Below, in pieces: positions 1-6,687 of a DNA stretch of 6,706 bases. The notes below the pieces were generated by a model that was not told where the DNA came from, did no database searches, and saw only the letters and a program-made list of their open reading frames with translations. Both the position numbers and the translations under genes were made by a program. This DNA comes from an uncultured Bacilli bacterium. Its GTDB lineage: Bacteria > Bacillota_I > Bacilli_A > RF39 > UBA660. Every line of letters begins with the position of its first letter. The stretch's first letter is position 1. Location of the stretch: positions 1 through 6,706 of the forward strand of contig CAJTUR010000044.1 in the NCBI GenBank assembly GCA_910579535.1. Direction: 5' to 3'.

Positions 1-87
1 TCAAGTTTAAAGGTCTTTTCTTTAAGTAAAATTACATTTTTTCCCATTTCTTTTCACTTTATGATAAAATGATAAAGAGGGTCATGT
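1..87. other. Leader region upstream of the first glycosyltransferase gene
   Basis: No complete gene is visible in these bases. A ribosome binding site (AAAGAGGG, 74-81) sits six bases before the ATG at 88. A TATGAT hexamer at 60-65 resembles a -10 box, but no acceptable -35 hexamer lies at the usual distance, so I do not call a promoter. A short open stretch on the + strand ending in TAA at 27-29 would encode a basic, hydrophobic tail (KFKGLFFK) and could be the end of an upstream gene. A minus-strand ATG at 47-45 could equally open a divergent gene (MGKNVILLKEKTFKL) that runs off the edge. The window does not allow a choice between these. Confidence 0.35.
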
Positions 88-936
88 ATGAAAAATGCAA
101 TAATAATTTTAAACTACAACGATAGTGACAATACAAAAAAAATACTAAAAAAAATAAAAAATTATAAAATACTAGATTACATTATTGTTGTAGACAATAA
201 AAGCACCGATGATTCTTTAAAAAAATTAAAAAACTTTGAAAACGAAAAAATAAAAATAGTTCTAGCTTTAGAAAACAAAGGCTATGCCGCTGGAAATAAT
301 GTCGGAATTAAATATGTTTTAGAAAATTTCAAGGTAGAAAATATCATTATTTCTAATCCAGACATTATTGTAGAAGAAGAAACCATAAGTCAACTTTTAA
401 ATCATTTAAAAAAGAAAGAACTAGCGGTGATTGCACCAGTAGTGAAAGAGCCTAGTGTTATTTCTCGAGGCTGGCGTCTTCCTACGTTTTTTTCAGAACT
501 CATAGCAAATATTCCATTCTTTAGAAGATATGAAATGAGCCTTTTAGCTTATAAAGAAAAGGACTATCAAAAAGAATTAACCCAAGTAGAAGTAGTCAAA
601 GGCTGTTTTTTTATCATCAAAAAAGAAGCCTTAGAAGCGATAGACCTATTTGATGAGCATACATTTCTCTATTATGAAGAAATCATTATGGGAAAAAAAT
701 TAAAAGATAAAAATTTAAAAACCTACATAGACAACAAGAGTACAGTCATTCATGCTTTATCACAAAGCGTAGATAAAAGCGTAAAAAAAATAAATAAGTT
801 TAAATACTTAAAAGAAAGTCAATACTATTATGAAAGAGAGATTAATAAGATGGGTAGGTTTAAATTATTTGTTCTGCGTCTCTTTTATTACCTATATTTA
901 GGAACATTAAAAATGACACTTTTATTCAGGAGGTAA
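88..936 (+). CDS. Family 2 glycosyltransferase, probable rhamnosyltransferase-like (WbbL type)
   Basis: This is a predicted cytoplasmic, membrane-associated enzyme that transfers a sugar from a nucleotide donor to a growing lipid-linked glycan. The 282-residue protein has the GT-A layout of GT2 enzymes: an N-terminal strand (AIIILNYN, residues 4-11), VVDNKSTDDS (34-43) for nucleotide binding, ENKGYAAGNNVGI (62-74), and NPDI (90-93) in place of a classical DxD, as is usual in WbbL-like rhamnosyltransferases. Further on are KGCFFIIKKE (171-180) and LYYEEI (194-199), which carries the likely catalytic base Glu and is followed by a GKKLK variant of the usual DLxxR segment. The basic, aromatic C-terminus (about 256-282) probably contacts the membrane. 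The ATG start has a ribosome binding site six bases upstream. The final two Arg codons (AGG AGG) also form the ribosome binding site of the next gene, so the two are probably translationally linked. Family assignment is firm; the sugar is inferred from context. Confidence 0.88.
   Translation: MKNAIIILNYNDSDNTKKILKKIKNYKILDYIIVVDNKSTDDSLKKLKNFENEKIKIVLALENKGYAAGNNVGIKYVLENFKVENIIISNPDIIVEEETISQLLNHLKKKELAVIAPVVKEPSVISRGWRLPTFFSELIANIPFFRRYEMSLLAYKEKDYQKELTQVEVVKGCFFIIKKEALEAIDLFDEHTFLYYEEIIMGKKLKDKNLKTYIDNKSTVIHALSQSVDKSVKKINKFKYLKESQYYYEREINKMGRFKLFVLRLFYYLYLGTLKMTLLFRR
928..933 (+). promoter_or_regulatory. Ribosome binding site AGGAGG inside the end of the preceding gene
   Basis: A perfect AGGAGG forms the last two sense codons of the first GT2 gene, directly before its TAA stop, and lies four bases before the ATG at 938. 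Ribosomes ending the first gene would release right at the start of the second, which suggests translational coupling. Confidence 0.8.
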
Positions 937-937
937 C

Positions 938-2092
938 ATGAAAAATATCATTATCATTGGTGCTAGAGGGTACCATTACAATTATGGAGGATGGGAAACA
1001 TTTGTTACCAACTTAATTGACAATTACCAAGATAAAAAGGTAAAATTTCATGTACCAGAAATCACTAATGAAAAATCAAAAAAGAAGAAAATAATTGAAA
1101 AAAACAACGTATCTTGTCTCCAAATTTATTCTCCAAATTTAGGATTTGTCACCATGTTTAATTATGCCATACTAGCTTTAAAATATATGAAAAAATACAT
1201 TGAAGAAAATAAGCTAAAAAACGTCACGATATATGTTTTAGGTTGTCGCGTGGGTCCATTTTATAAATCGCTCATTCGTCCTCTAAAGAAAATGGGAACT
1301 AAGATTTATTTAAATCCAGATGGATTAGAGTGGACAAGAGAGAAATGGAATGGTTTGATTAAGCAATGTTTTAAAATAAGTGAATACTGTATGGTTAAAC
1401 AGAGTGATAAAATTATTTGTGATGCCAAAGCCATTCAAAATTATATTGATAATCGATATAAAAAATTTCATAAAGAAACCCATTTTATACCTTATGGAGC
1501 GTATTTAAATCAAAAAGGTTTACAAAATGAAATTGTAAATAAGTTGTTCAAAAAATATAAATTAAAAGTCAATAACTATTATTTGATTGTCGGTCGCTTT
1601 GTCCCAGAAAATAACTACGAACTCATGATAAAAGAATTCATGAAAAGTAAAACTAAAAAAGATTTAGTCATTATATCCAACATAGAAGAAAATAAATTTT
1701 ATAAAGAATTAAAAGAAAAAACTAAATTTGATACAGACAAAAGAATTAAATTTGTAGGTGCCGTTTATGATAAAGAAGCTTTAATATACATAAGAGAAAA
1801 CGCCTATGCCTATTTACATGGACACAGTGCTGGTGGAACCAATCCTAGTCTACTTGAAGCCTTAGCCACCACTAAAGTAAACATTTTATTTAATGCGGTT
1901 TACAATGTTGAAGTAGGCATGATGGCTTGTCTTTATTTTAGTAAAAAAGAAAAGGATTTAAAAAACATCATTGAACGTGCTGACCAATTTGATGAAAAAA
2001 CAAGACAAAAATATGGTGAGTTAGCCAAAGATAGAATAAAAAAAGAATACACTTGGAAATTAATAGTAGAAAAATATAAGAAAATTTGGTAA
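938..2092 (+). CDS. DUF1972/GT4 rhamnosyltransferase (RgpA/GacB/Cps2T-like)
   Basis: This probably transfers rhamnose, or a related sugar, at an early step onto a lipid-linked acceptor on the cytoplasmic face. Characterised relatives such as GacB and Cps2T are beta-1,4-rhamnosyltransferases. The 384-residue length fits the family. The N-terminal DUF1972 signature is clear: IIIIGARG (4-11) and YGGWETFVTNL (16-26). NPDGLEWTREKW (126-137) is a family hallmark in the acceptor-side domain. The C-terminal GT-B half contains FIPYGA (183-188), VGRFVPENNYELMI (218-231) and GHSAGGTNPSLLEALA (295-310), the donor-binding loop, with Glu307 as the conserved acidic residue; the classical EX7E spacing is absent, as is normal here. 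There is no signal peptide or membrane segment. The gene starts one base after the previous stop and uses an AGGAGG ribosome binding site. The family is well supported; acceptor and linkage are inferred from homologues. Confidence 0.9.
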   Translation: MKNIIIIGARGYHYNYGGWETFVTNLIDNYQDKKVKFHVPEITNEKSKKKKIIEKNNVSCLQIYSPNLGFVTMFNYAILALKYMKKYIEENKLKNVTIYVLGCRVGPFYKSLIRPLKKMGTKIYLNPDGLEWTREKWNGLIKQCFKISEYCMVKQSDKIICDAKAIQNYIDNRYKKFHKETHFIPYGAYLNQKGLQNEIVNKLFKKYKLKVNNYYLIVGRFVPENNYELMIKEFMKSKTKKDLVIISNIEENKFYKELKEKTKFDTDKRIKFVGAVYDKEALIYIRENAYAYLHGHSAGGTNPSLLEALATTKVNILFNAVYNVEVGMMACLYFSKKEKDLKNIIERADQFDEKTRQKYGELAKDRIKKEYTWKLIVEKYKKIW

Positions 2093-2114
2093 TTTAAGAA
2101 AAAAATGATATGAT
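2086..2114 (+). promoter_or_regulatory. Candidate internal promoter before the ABC transporter genes
   Basis: TTGGTA (2086-2091, four of six matches to TTGACA) is followed after 17 bases by TATGAT (2109-2114, five of six to TATAAT). Initiation would fall near 2121, giving a roughly 15-base leader with a GAGGA ribosome binding site before the ATG at 2136. This lies at the largest gap in the gene series. In such AT-rich DNA, chance matches are common, so the call is tentative. Confidence 0.3.
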
Positions 2115-2125
2115 GATATAGAAAT

Positions 2126-2130
2126 GAGGA
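2126..2130 (+). promoter_or_regulatory. Ribosome binding site deciding the ATPase gene start
   Basis: GAGGA lies five bases before the ATG at 2136, whereas nothing suitable precedes the in-frame ATGs at 2124 and 2130. This favours translation from 2136. Confidence 0.6.
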
Positions 2131-2135
2131 TGAAG

Positions 2136-2879
2136 ATGTCAAAAAAAGAAAAAGAGTTAGCAATTACAATTGAAAATGTTAAAAAATCTTTTAAGCTATT
2201 TTATGATAAACCATCTACTTTAAAAGAACGACTTGTTTTTTGGAACAAAAAAAAGAGTGATGAACATACTGTTTTGAAGAATATTAACTTAGAAATAAAG
2301 AAAGGTGAAACCGTTGCATTAATAGGGACAAATGGAAGTGGGAAATCAACGCTTTTAAAAATGATGACCAAAATTATTTATCCAACAAAGGGAAAAATTC
2401 AAACTTATGGAAAATTAACATCATTATTAGAACTAGGAGCTGGTTTTCATCAAGATTTTACAGGGAGAGAAAACATCTATTTTAATGCCGCAATTTTTGG
2501 TTTAACTAAAAAAGAAATAGACTTAAGATTAAATGAGATTATTGAATTTTCAGAACTTGGGGAATTTATTGACAGCCCTGTTCGTACTTATTCATCTGGA
2601 ATGTATATGAGATTAGCTTTTTCAGTAGCTATAAATGTAGATGCCGATATTCTTCTTATTGATGAAATATTAACTGTAGGAGATCAGCATTTTCAAGATA
2701 AATGTTTTGAAAAATTAAAAGAACTTAAAAATAGTAATAAAACAATTGTTATTGTAAGTCATAGCTTAGAAGCGATAAAAATTCTTTGTGACCGTGCAAT
2801 TTGGTTATTTAATGGAGAACTAAAAATGGACGGAAAAACAGAAAAAGTTATTGATGAATACTTAAAGGTGTGTGGTTAA
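2136..2879 (+). CDS. Polysaccharide ABC exporter ATPase (Wzt/RgpD/TagH-like)
   Basis: This is the nucleotide-binding subunit that powers export of a lipid-linked polysaccharide or teichoic-acid-like polymer with the permease encoded next. From the ATG at 2136 it has 247 residues. All ABC motifs are present: Walker A GTNGSGKST (64-72), the Wzt-type segment LLELGAGFHQDFTGRENI (97-114), signature YSSGM (152-156), Walker B DILLIDE (171-177), D-loop region VGD (181-183) and switch His209 in VSHS. The N-terminal insert TLKERLVFW (28-36) is typical of this subfamily. The protein stops after the nucleotide-binding domain, so the C-terminal carbohydrate-binding domain of E. coli O9a Wzt or the extension of TagH is missing. 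In-frame ATGs at 2124 and 2130 are possible, but the ribosome binding site favours 2136. Family certain; exported polymer inferred. Confidence 0.93.
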   Translation: MSKKEKELAITIENVKKSFKLFYDKPSTLKERLVFWNKKKSDEHTVLKNINLEIKKGETVALIGTNGSGKSTLLKMMTKIIYPTKGKIQTYGKLTSLLELGAGFHQDFTGRENIYFNAAIFGLTKKEIDLRLNEIIEFSELGEFIDSPVRTYSSGMYMRLAFSVAINVDADILLIDEILTVGDQHFQDKCFEKLKELKNSNKTIVIVSHSLEAIKILCDRAIWLFNGELKMDGKTEKVIDEYLKVCG

Positions 2880-2881
2880 AT

Positions 2882-3658
2882 ATGCAATCTTTTTTTAAAG
2901 AGCTATACAATTATCGAGAATTATTAAAAACAACTGTTAAAAAAGAAATCCGAGGAAAATATAAAGGCTCTTTTTTAGGAATACTATGGTCATTTGTAAA
3001 CCCTTTATTAATGACTTTAATTTATGCTATTGTTTTTCCTTTTTTGTTAAGAAATACAACACCACATTACGTCACTTATTTAATTATTGGTATCTTACCA
3101 TGGAACTGGTTTACCACAGTTATTAGTCAAGGAACTTCTACTTTTTTAGCCAATGCTGGAATAATTAAAAAGGTTTATTTTCCTAGAGAGATACTTCCAA
3201 TAAGTGTTGTAACAAGCGGATTAATTAATTTTCTAATTTCTTGTATTATTATAATAATATTTTTAATATGTAGTGGTATTGGATTTAGCATAAATATTTT
3301 ATTTTTACCCCTAATTTTATTTGCTCAATTTATAATATCTTTGGCAATTATATTTGTAACCAGTTCTATAAATGTTTATATTAGAGATGCTGAATATATC
3401 ATTAACTTTTTTATTCAAATGTTATTTTATGCAACCCCCATATTGTATAGCTTAGATATGTTTCCAAATTATATTCAAAATTTGTTATTGTTAAATCCAT
3501 TAGTAACTATTATAAATGGCTATCGAAATATATTCTATTATCAAACCATTCCCCCTATAAAATCATCATTAATAATAATAGGAGTAGGATTAATTGCATT
3601 GTATATTTCTTATAAAATATTTAAAAAATTAGAAAAAGGTTTTGCAGAGGAATTATAA
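2882..3658 (+). CDS. Polysaccharide ABC exporter permease (Wzm/RgpC/TagG-like)
   Basis: This is the ABC-2-type membrane subunit that forms the channel through which the polymer crosses the cytoplasmic membrane with the ATPase encoded just upstream. The 258-residue protein is strongly hydrophobic, with about six membrane segments near residues 32-56, 63-80, 108-130, 137-160, 174-192 and 229-246. Family motifs are visible: an amphipathic N-terminal region (KEIRGKYKGS, 21-30), LGILWSFVNPLL (32-43), IKKVYFPREILP (95-106), NVYIRDAEYI (164-173), YATPILYS (183-190) and LNPLVTIINGYRN (204-216). An in-frame GTG at 2870 would add four residues and overlap the ATPase gene, but the ATG at 2882 better fits the AAAGGTG ribosome binding site at 2864-2870 and the family's usual start. 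Its stop shares one base with the next start codon, so translation is probably coupled. Confidence 0.92.
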   Translation: MQSFFKELYNYRELLKTTVKKEIRGKYKGSFLGILWSFVNPLLMTLIYAIVFPFLLRNTTPHYVTYLIIGILPWNWFTTVISQGTSTFLANAGIIKKVYFPREILPISVVTSGLINFLISCIIIIIFLICSGIGFSINILFLPLILFAQFIISLAIIFVTSSINVYIRDAEYIINFFIQMLFYATPILYSLDMFPNYIQNLLLLNPLVTIINGYRNIFYYQTIPPIKSSLIIIGVGLIALYISYKIFKKLEKGFAEEL

Positions 3659-4485
3659 TGAAATTAGCTGGGATAGTAGTTTGGTATAATCCAACAAAGG
3701 AAGATAAAGAAAATATTTATTCTTATTTACCTAGTTTAGATAAATTATATATATTTGATAATAGTTGTAAAAAAAATACCTATTCCAAAAATTCAAAAAT
3801 TAAATATATCTTTAATGGTCAAAATGATGGAATAGCAAAAGCATTAAATTATGGCGCTGAAAAAGCCATAAAAGAAGGATATCATTGGTTATTAACAATG
3901 GATCAAGATACATCTTTTCCAAAGGAAAAAATGGAAGAATTAAAGAAATATTGTCAATTAAATGTAGAAAAAGTAGGCATTATTTGTCCCTGGTTAAATA
4001 CCAAATTACACGTAGAAAAACCAAAAGAAGAAATTGATTATCCTTTAGATGTAATGACTTCAGGTAACCTTTTAAATCTAAAAGTATTTAAAAAAATTGG
4101 TGGTTTTAAAGAAGAATTTTTTATAGATGGCGTTGATATAGAGTATTGTTTAAGATTGAAAAAAAGAAATTTTAGCATAATGCGTATAAACAAAATAGAA
4201 GTTGAACATAATCTTGCTAACATTTTTTATAAGAATTTTTTTAACAAAGAATTAATTTGTATGAATCATTCATATATGAGATATTATTATCGAATAAGAA
4301 ATTACCGTTACATAAGAGACCTATATGTAGATATGGAACCTGAATTTTGTAAAATTCTGGTAAAGTTTAAATCTATGTTATGGTGTATTGTATTTTACGA
4401 AAAAAATAAATGGAAAAAAATAAAAGCCATGTGGGATGGTTATAAAGATTACAAAAAAAATAAAACAGGAAAATATGAAAATTAG
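3658..4485 (+). CDS. Family 2 glycosyltransferase, rhamnosyltransferase type
   Basis: This is a cytoplasmic glycosyltransferase likely adding rhamnose or a similar sugar to the polymer that the adjacent transporter exports. The 275-residue protein carries the signature of the bacterial rhamnosyltransferase subgroup of GT2: VVWYNP (7-12), IFDNS (32-36), NDGIAKALNYG (56-66), the metal-binding MDQDT (81-85, DQD in place of DxD), TSGNLLNLKVFKKIGGF (134-150), FFIDGVDIEYCLRLKKRN (154-171) with the catalytic-base region, and EVEH (181-184). A late YYRIRNYRYI segment (210-219) is also typical. There is no signal peptide or clear membrane span. The ATG overlaps the permease stop by one base (TAATG) and has an AGAGG ribosome binding site (3646-3650) seven bases upstream. 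It differs clearly from the first GT2 enzyme in the window, so the two probably make different linkages. Family firm; sugar and linkage inferred. Confidence 0.88.
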   Translation: MKLAGIVVWYNPTKEDKENIYSYLPSLDKLYIFDNSCKKNTYSKNSKIKYIFNGQNDGIAKALNYGAEKAIKEGYHWLLTMDQDTSFPKEKMEELKKYCQLNVEKVGIICPWLNTKLHVEKPKEEIDYPLDVMTSGNLLNLKVFKKIGGFKEEFFIDGVDIEYCLRLKKRNFSIMRINKIEVEHNLANIFYKNFFNKELICMNHSYMRYYYRIRNYRYIRDLYVDMEPEFCKILVKFKSMLWCIVFYEKNKWKKIKAMWDGYKDYKKNKTGKYEN

Positions 4486-4491
4486 AGGTGG
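4484..4491 (+). promoter_or_regulatory. Strong ribosome binding site for a TTG start
   Basis: AGAGGTGG begins within the TAG stop of the preceding GT2 gene and lies six bases before the TTG at 4498. It is the main support for that unusual start codon; the next in-frame ATG (4690) would remove the first beta-strand of the enzyme. Confidence 0.75.
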
Positions 4492-4497
4492 TATACT

Positions 4498-6666
4498 TTG
4501 GGAAAAGTAAAGTATTTAGCAGAAAAGTCATGTGAAACAATTGCTGAGGAAGGGGTCACAGAATTTATAAAAAAAACAGGGCGATATCTTTTTAAAGTGA
4601 AACCAAAAACATATCAATCATGTAAAGATATTTTATTTATAAATGGATGTTGGCTATCTCATCCAGCCAGATATCGTGTAGAACATCAAATGGAGCAATT
4701 AAATGCAAATGGTATTTCTAGTGATATGGTATTTTATGAAGATTTAAATGTGAAAATAGAAAAATTTTATCGTGCCTTTGTGTTCTTTAGATGCCCAATA
4801 ACCAATACAATAAAAGAATTTATAGAAAAAGCAAAATATAACAATAAAGTAGTTTTTTATGATATTGATGATTTAGTATTTGATGAGAAATATACAAAAA
4901 CTATAAAATATTTACAAACTCTTTCTAAAGAAGAATTAGATAATTACTATGATGGTGTTAAAAGAATGAAAGAGACTTTAAAATTATGTGATTATGCAAC
5001 AACTTCTACAGAAACATTATCTAATGAATTAAAAAAATATGTAAAAGAAACTTATATTAATCGAAATGTAGCTTCTGAAAAAATGCTAGAATTATCATTA
5101 AATGCCATAAAAAAAGTAAAAAGAGATGAGAATAAAATAATACTGGGCTATTTAAGTGGAAGTATAACCCATAATGCCGACTTTGAGCTTATTTTTCCCG
5201 TAATCAAACGATTAATGAGTGAGAAAGAAAATGTTTATTTAAAATTAGTTGGAGAATTAGATATTCCAGAAGGTTTAAAAGAATTTGAAAATCGCGTAAT
5301 AATAGAAAAATTTATAGAATGGCAAAAATTACCGGATTTAATTGCTTCTATTGATATTAATTTGGCTCCTTTAGAAGAAAGTTTATTTAATAATGCGAAA
5401 TCAGAAAATAAATGGACAGAAGCCTCTTTAGTAAAAGTAGTAACAATTGCATCTGATGTAGGAGCATTTAAAGTAATAAATAACAACATAGATGGTATTT
5501 TATGCGAAAATACTGAAAAAGACTGGTACAATAAATTGAAAAACTTAATTGAAAATAAAGACTTACGAACAACATTAGGAAACAATGCCTTCGAAAGAAC
5601 AAGAAAAAATTATATTTCAACATATAGCGGCTATCACTACGCCAAATATATAAAATCAAAACTTACAAAATCTCTAGCTTTTGTTTTACCAACAACGAAT
5701 ATAAGCGGTGGTGTAAATGTAATCATAAAACATTGTCATATATTACGTAAACATGGATTTGACGTTTTTATAATTAACATGGACAATAATGAGCAAAATA
5801 TAATCAATAACGAAGGAGAAATAAATGTAATTACAGCAGAAGAAACAAATAAAAAAAGTAAAATTATTTGTAACATTGATACACTAGTCGCCTCTTTATG
5901 GTCTACTCTTTATTATTGTTTAAAGTATCCAAACAAAAATAACATTTCGTATTTAGTTCAAAATTTTGAAACAGACTTTATGAAATATGGGAATTACATG
6001 AAACAAGTGGCTAATTCTACTTATTCATTCAATAATGTAAATTACTTAACGATTTCTAAATGGTGTAAAAGTTGGTTAGAAAATGACTTTGAAAGAGAAG
6101 TAAAATCGGCTTTAAATGGAATTAATTTAGAAAAATTTCCTTTCCACAAACGTGATTTTAAAGGGAAGATAAAGATATTAATAGAAGGAAATAGTAGCGA
6201 TTATTATAAAAATGTAGATGAAAGTTTTAAAATAGTAGAAGAGTTAGACAAAAATAAGTATGAAATTCATTACCTTTCTTATCAAGGAGAACCTAAAAAA
6301 TGGTATTATGTTGATAAATTTTTACATAAAGTTCCTTATGATGAAGTGGGAAAAATTTACGCTTCTTGTGACATTTTAATAAAATCTAGTATTTTAGAAA
6401 GTTTTTCTTATCCGCCATTAGAAATGATGGCTACTGGAGGAATTGTAATAGTCGTTCCAAATGATGGAAATAAAGAATATCTAAGAGATAATGTTAATTG
6501 TTTATTCTATGAAAGAGGAAATATTAAAGAGGCTATTGCAAAAATTGAACAAATTAGAAAGGATAAAAACTTAAGAGAAAAATTAATCAATGAAGGATTA
6601 AAAACAGCAAAAAATAGAGAATGGTCAAAAATAGAAAAAGAAATTATTAATTTATATACCTGTTAA
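4498..6666 (+). CDS. Two-module GT4-like glycosyltransferase with a WsaF-like C-terminal half
   Basis: This large 722-residue protein contains two tandem GT-B (GT4-like) modules and may catalyse two transfers or polymerise a repeat. After a charged N-terminal tail, module one (about 44-385) has FINGCWLSHPARYRVEHQ (47-64), FFRCP (96-100), YDIDDLVFD (121-129), GYLSGSITHNADF (217-229) and NLAPLEESLFNNAKSENKW (288-306). Module two (about 391-722) has ISGGVNVIIKHCHILRKHG (402-420), YLVQNFETDF (485-494), TISKWCKSWL (518-527), NGINLEKF (540-547) and a true EX7E motif, Glu634 and Glu642, in SILESFSYPPLEMMATGG. The second module resembles WsaF, the rhamnosyltransferase of Geobacillus S-layer glycan synthesis. 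Translation starts at TTG behind AGAGGTGG. The stop codon lies within an inverted repeat of different base composition, so the natural C-terminus may have been altered slightly. Module classes are fairly sure; sugars and linkages are not known. Confidence 0.85.
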   Translation: MGKVKYLAEKSCETIAEEGVTEFIKKTGRYLFKVKPKTYQSCKDILFINGCWLSHPARYRVEHQMEQLNANGISSDMVFYEDLNVKIEKFYRAFVFFRCPITNTIKEFIEKAKYNNKVVFYDIDDLVFDEKYTKTIKYLQTLSKEELDNYYDGVKRMKETLKLCDYATTSTETLSNELKKYVKETYINRNVASEKMLELSLNAIKKVKRDENKIILGYLSGSITHNADFELIFPVIKRLMSEKENVYLKLVGELDIPEGLKEFENRVIIEKFIEWQKLPDLIASIDINLAPLEESLFNNAKSENKWTEASLVKVVTIASDVGAFKVINNNIDGILCENTEKDWYNKLKNLIENKDLRTTLGNNAFERTRKNYISTYSGYHYAKYIKSKLTKSLAFVLPTTNISGGVNVIIKHCHILRKHGFDVFIINMDNNEQNIINNEGEINVITAEETNKKSKIICNIDTLVASLWSTLYYCLKYPNKNNISYLVQNFETDFMKYGNYMKQVANSTYSFNNVNYLTISKWCKSWLENDFEREVKSALNGINLEKFPFHKRDFKGKIKILIEGNSSDYYKNVDESFKIVEELDKNKYEIHYLSYQGEPKKWYYVDKFLHKVPYDEVGKIYASCDILIKSSILESFSYPPLEMMATGGIVIVVPNDGNKEYLRDNVNCLFYERGNIKEAIAKIEQIRKDKNLREKLINEGLKTAKNREWSKIEKEIINLYTC

Positions 6667-6687
6667 ACACACGGTGCGTGTTTAACA
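6661..6687. repeat. Perfect 10-bp inverted repeat spanning the stop codon
   Basis: TGTTAAACAC (6661-6670) is exactly complementary to GTGTTTAACA (6678-6687), with a seven-base loop ACGGTGC. The last Cys codon and the TAA stop of the 722-residue glycosyltransferase form the first six bases of the left arm. No T-run follows on either strand, so a canonical intrinsic terminator is not supported, although a weak or protein-assisted one is possible. Base composition changes sharply here. Confidence 0.75.

Noticed and set aside
31..65. Promoter made of ATTACA and TATGAT before the first gene
   Set aside because: The spacer would be 23 bases, too long for a standard sigma-70-type promoter.
355..366. 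Apparent loss of the DxD metal-binding motif in the first GT2 enzyme (NPDI)
   Set aside because: NPD is the normal form in WbbL-like rhamnosyltransferases, so this is not evidence of an inactive enzyme.
1820..1867. Missing EX7E motif in the DUF1972 enzyme
   Set aside because: The GHSAGGTNPSLLEAL loop is the usual form in this family, so it does not indicate degeneration.
1933..2163. Minus-strand open frame of 76 codons
   Set aside because: It is antisense to the end of the DUF1972 gene, is composed of low-complexity Phe/Ser/Leu, and has no family resemblance.
2870..2881. GTG start at 2870 for the permease gene
   Set aside because: It would overlap its own ribosome binding site and the ATPase gene; the ATG at 2882 has a usable site and matches the family's N-terminus.
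4038..4223. Minus-strand open frame of 61 codons
   Set aside because: It lies opposite the conserved core of the second GT2 enzyme and has no recognisable family.
5235..5659. Two minus-strand open frames inside the large glycosyltransferase gene
   Set aside because: Both are antisense to conserved coding sequence and show no recognisable domains.
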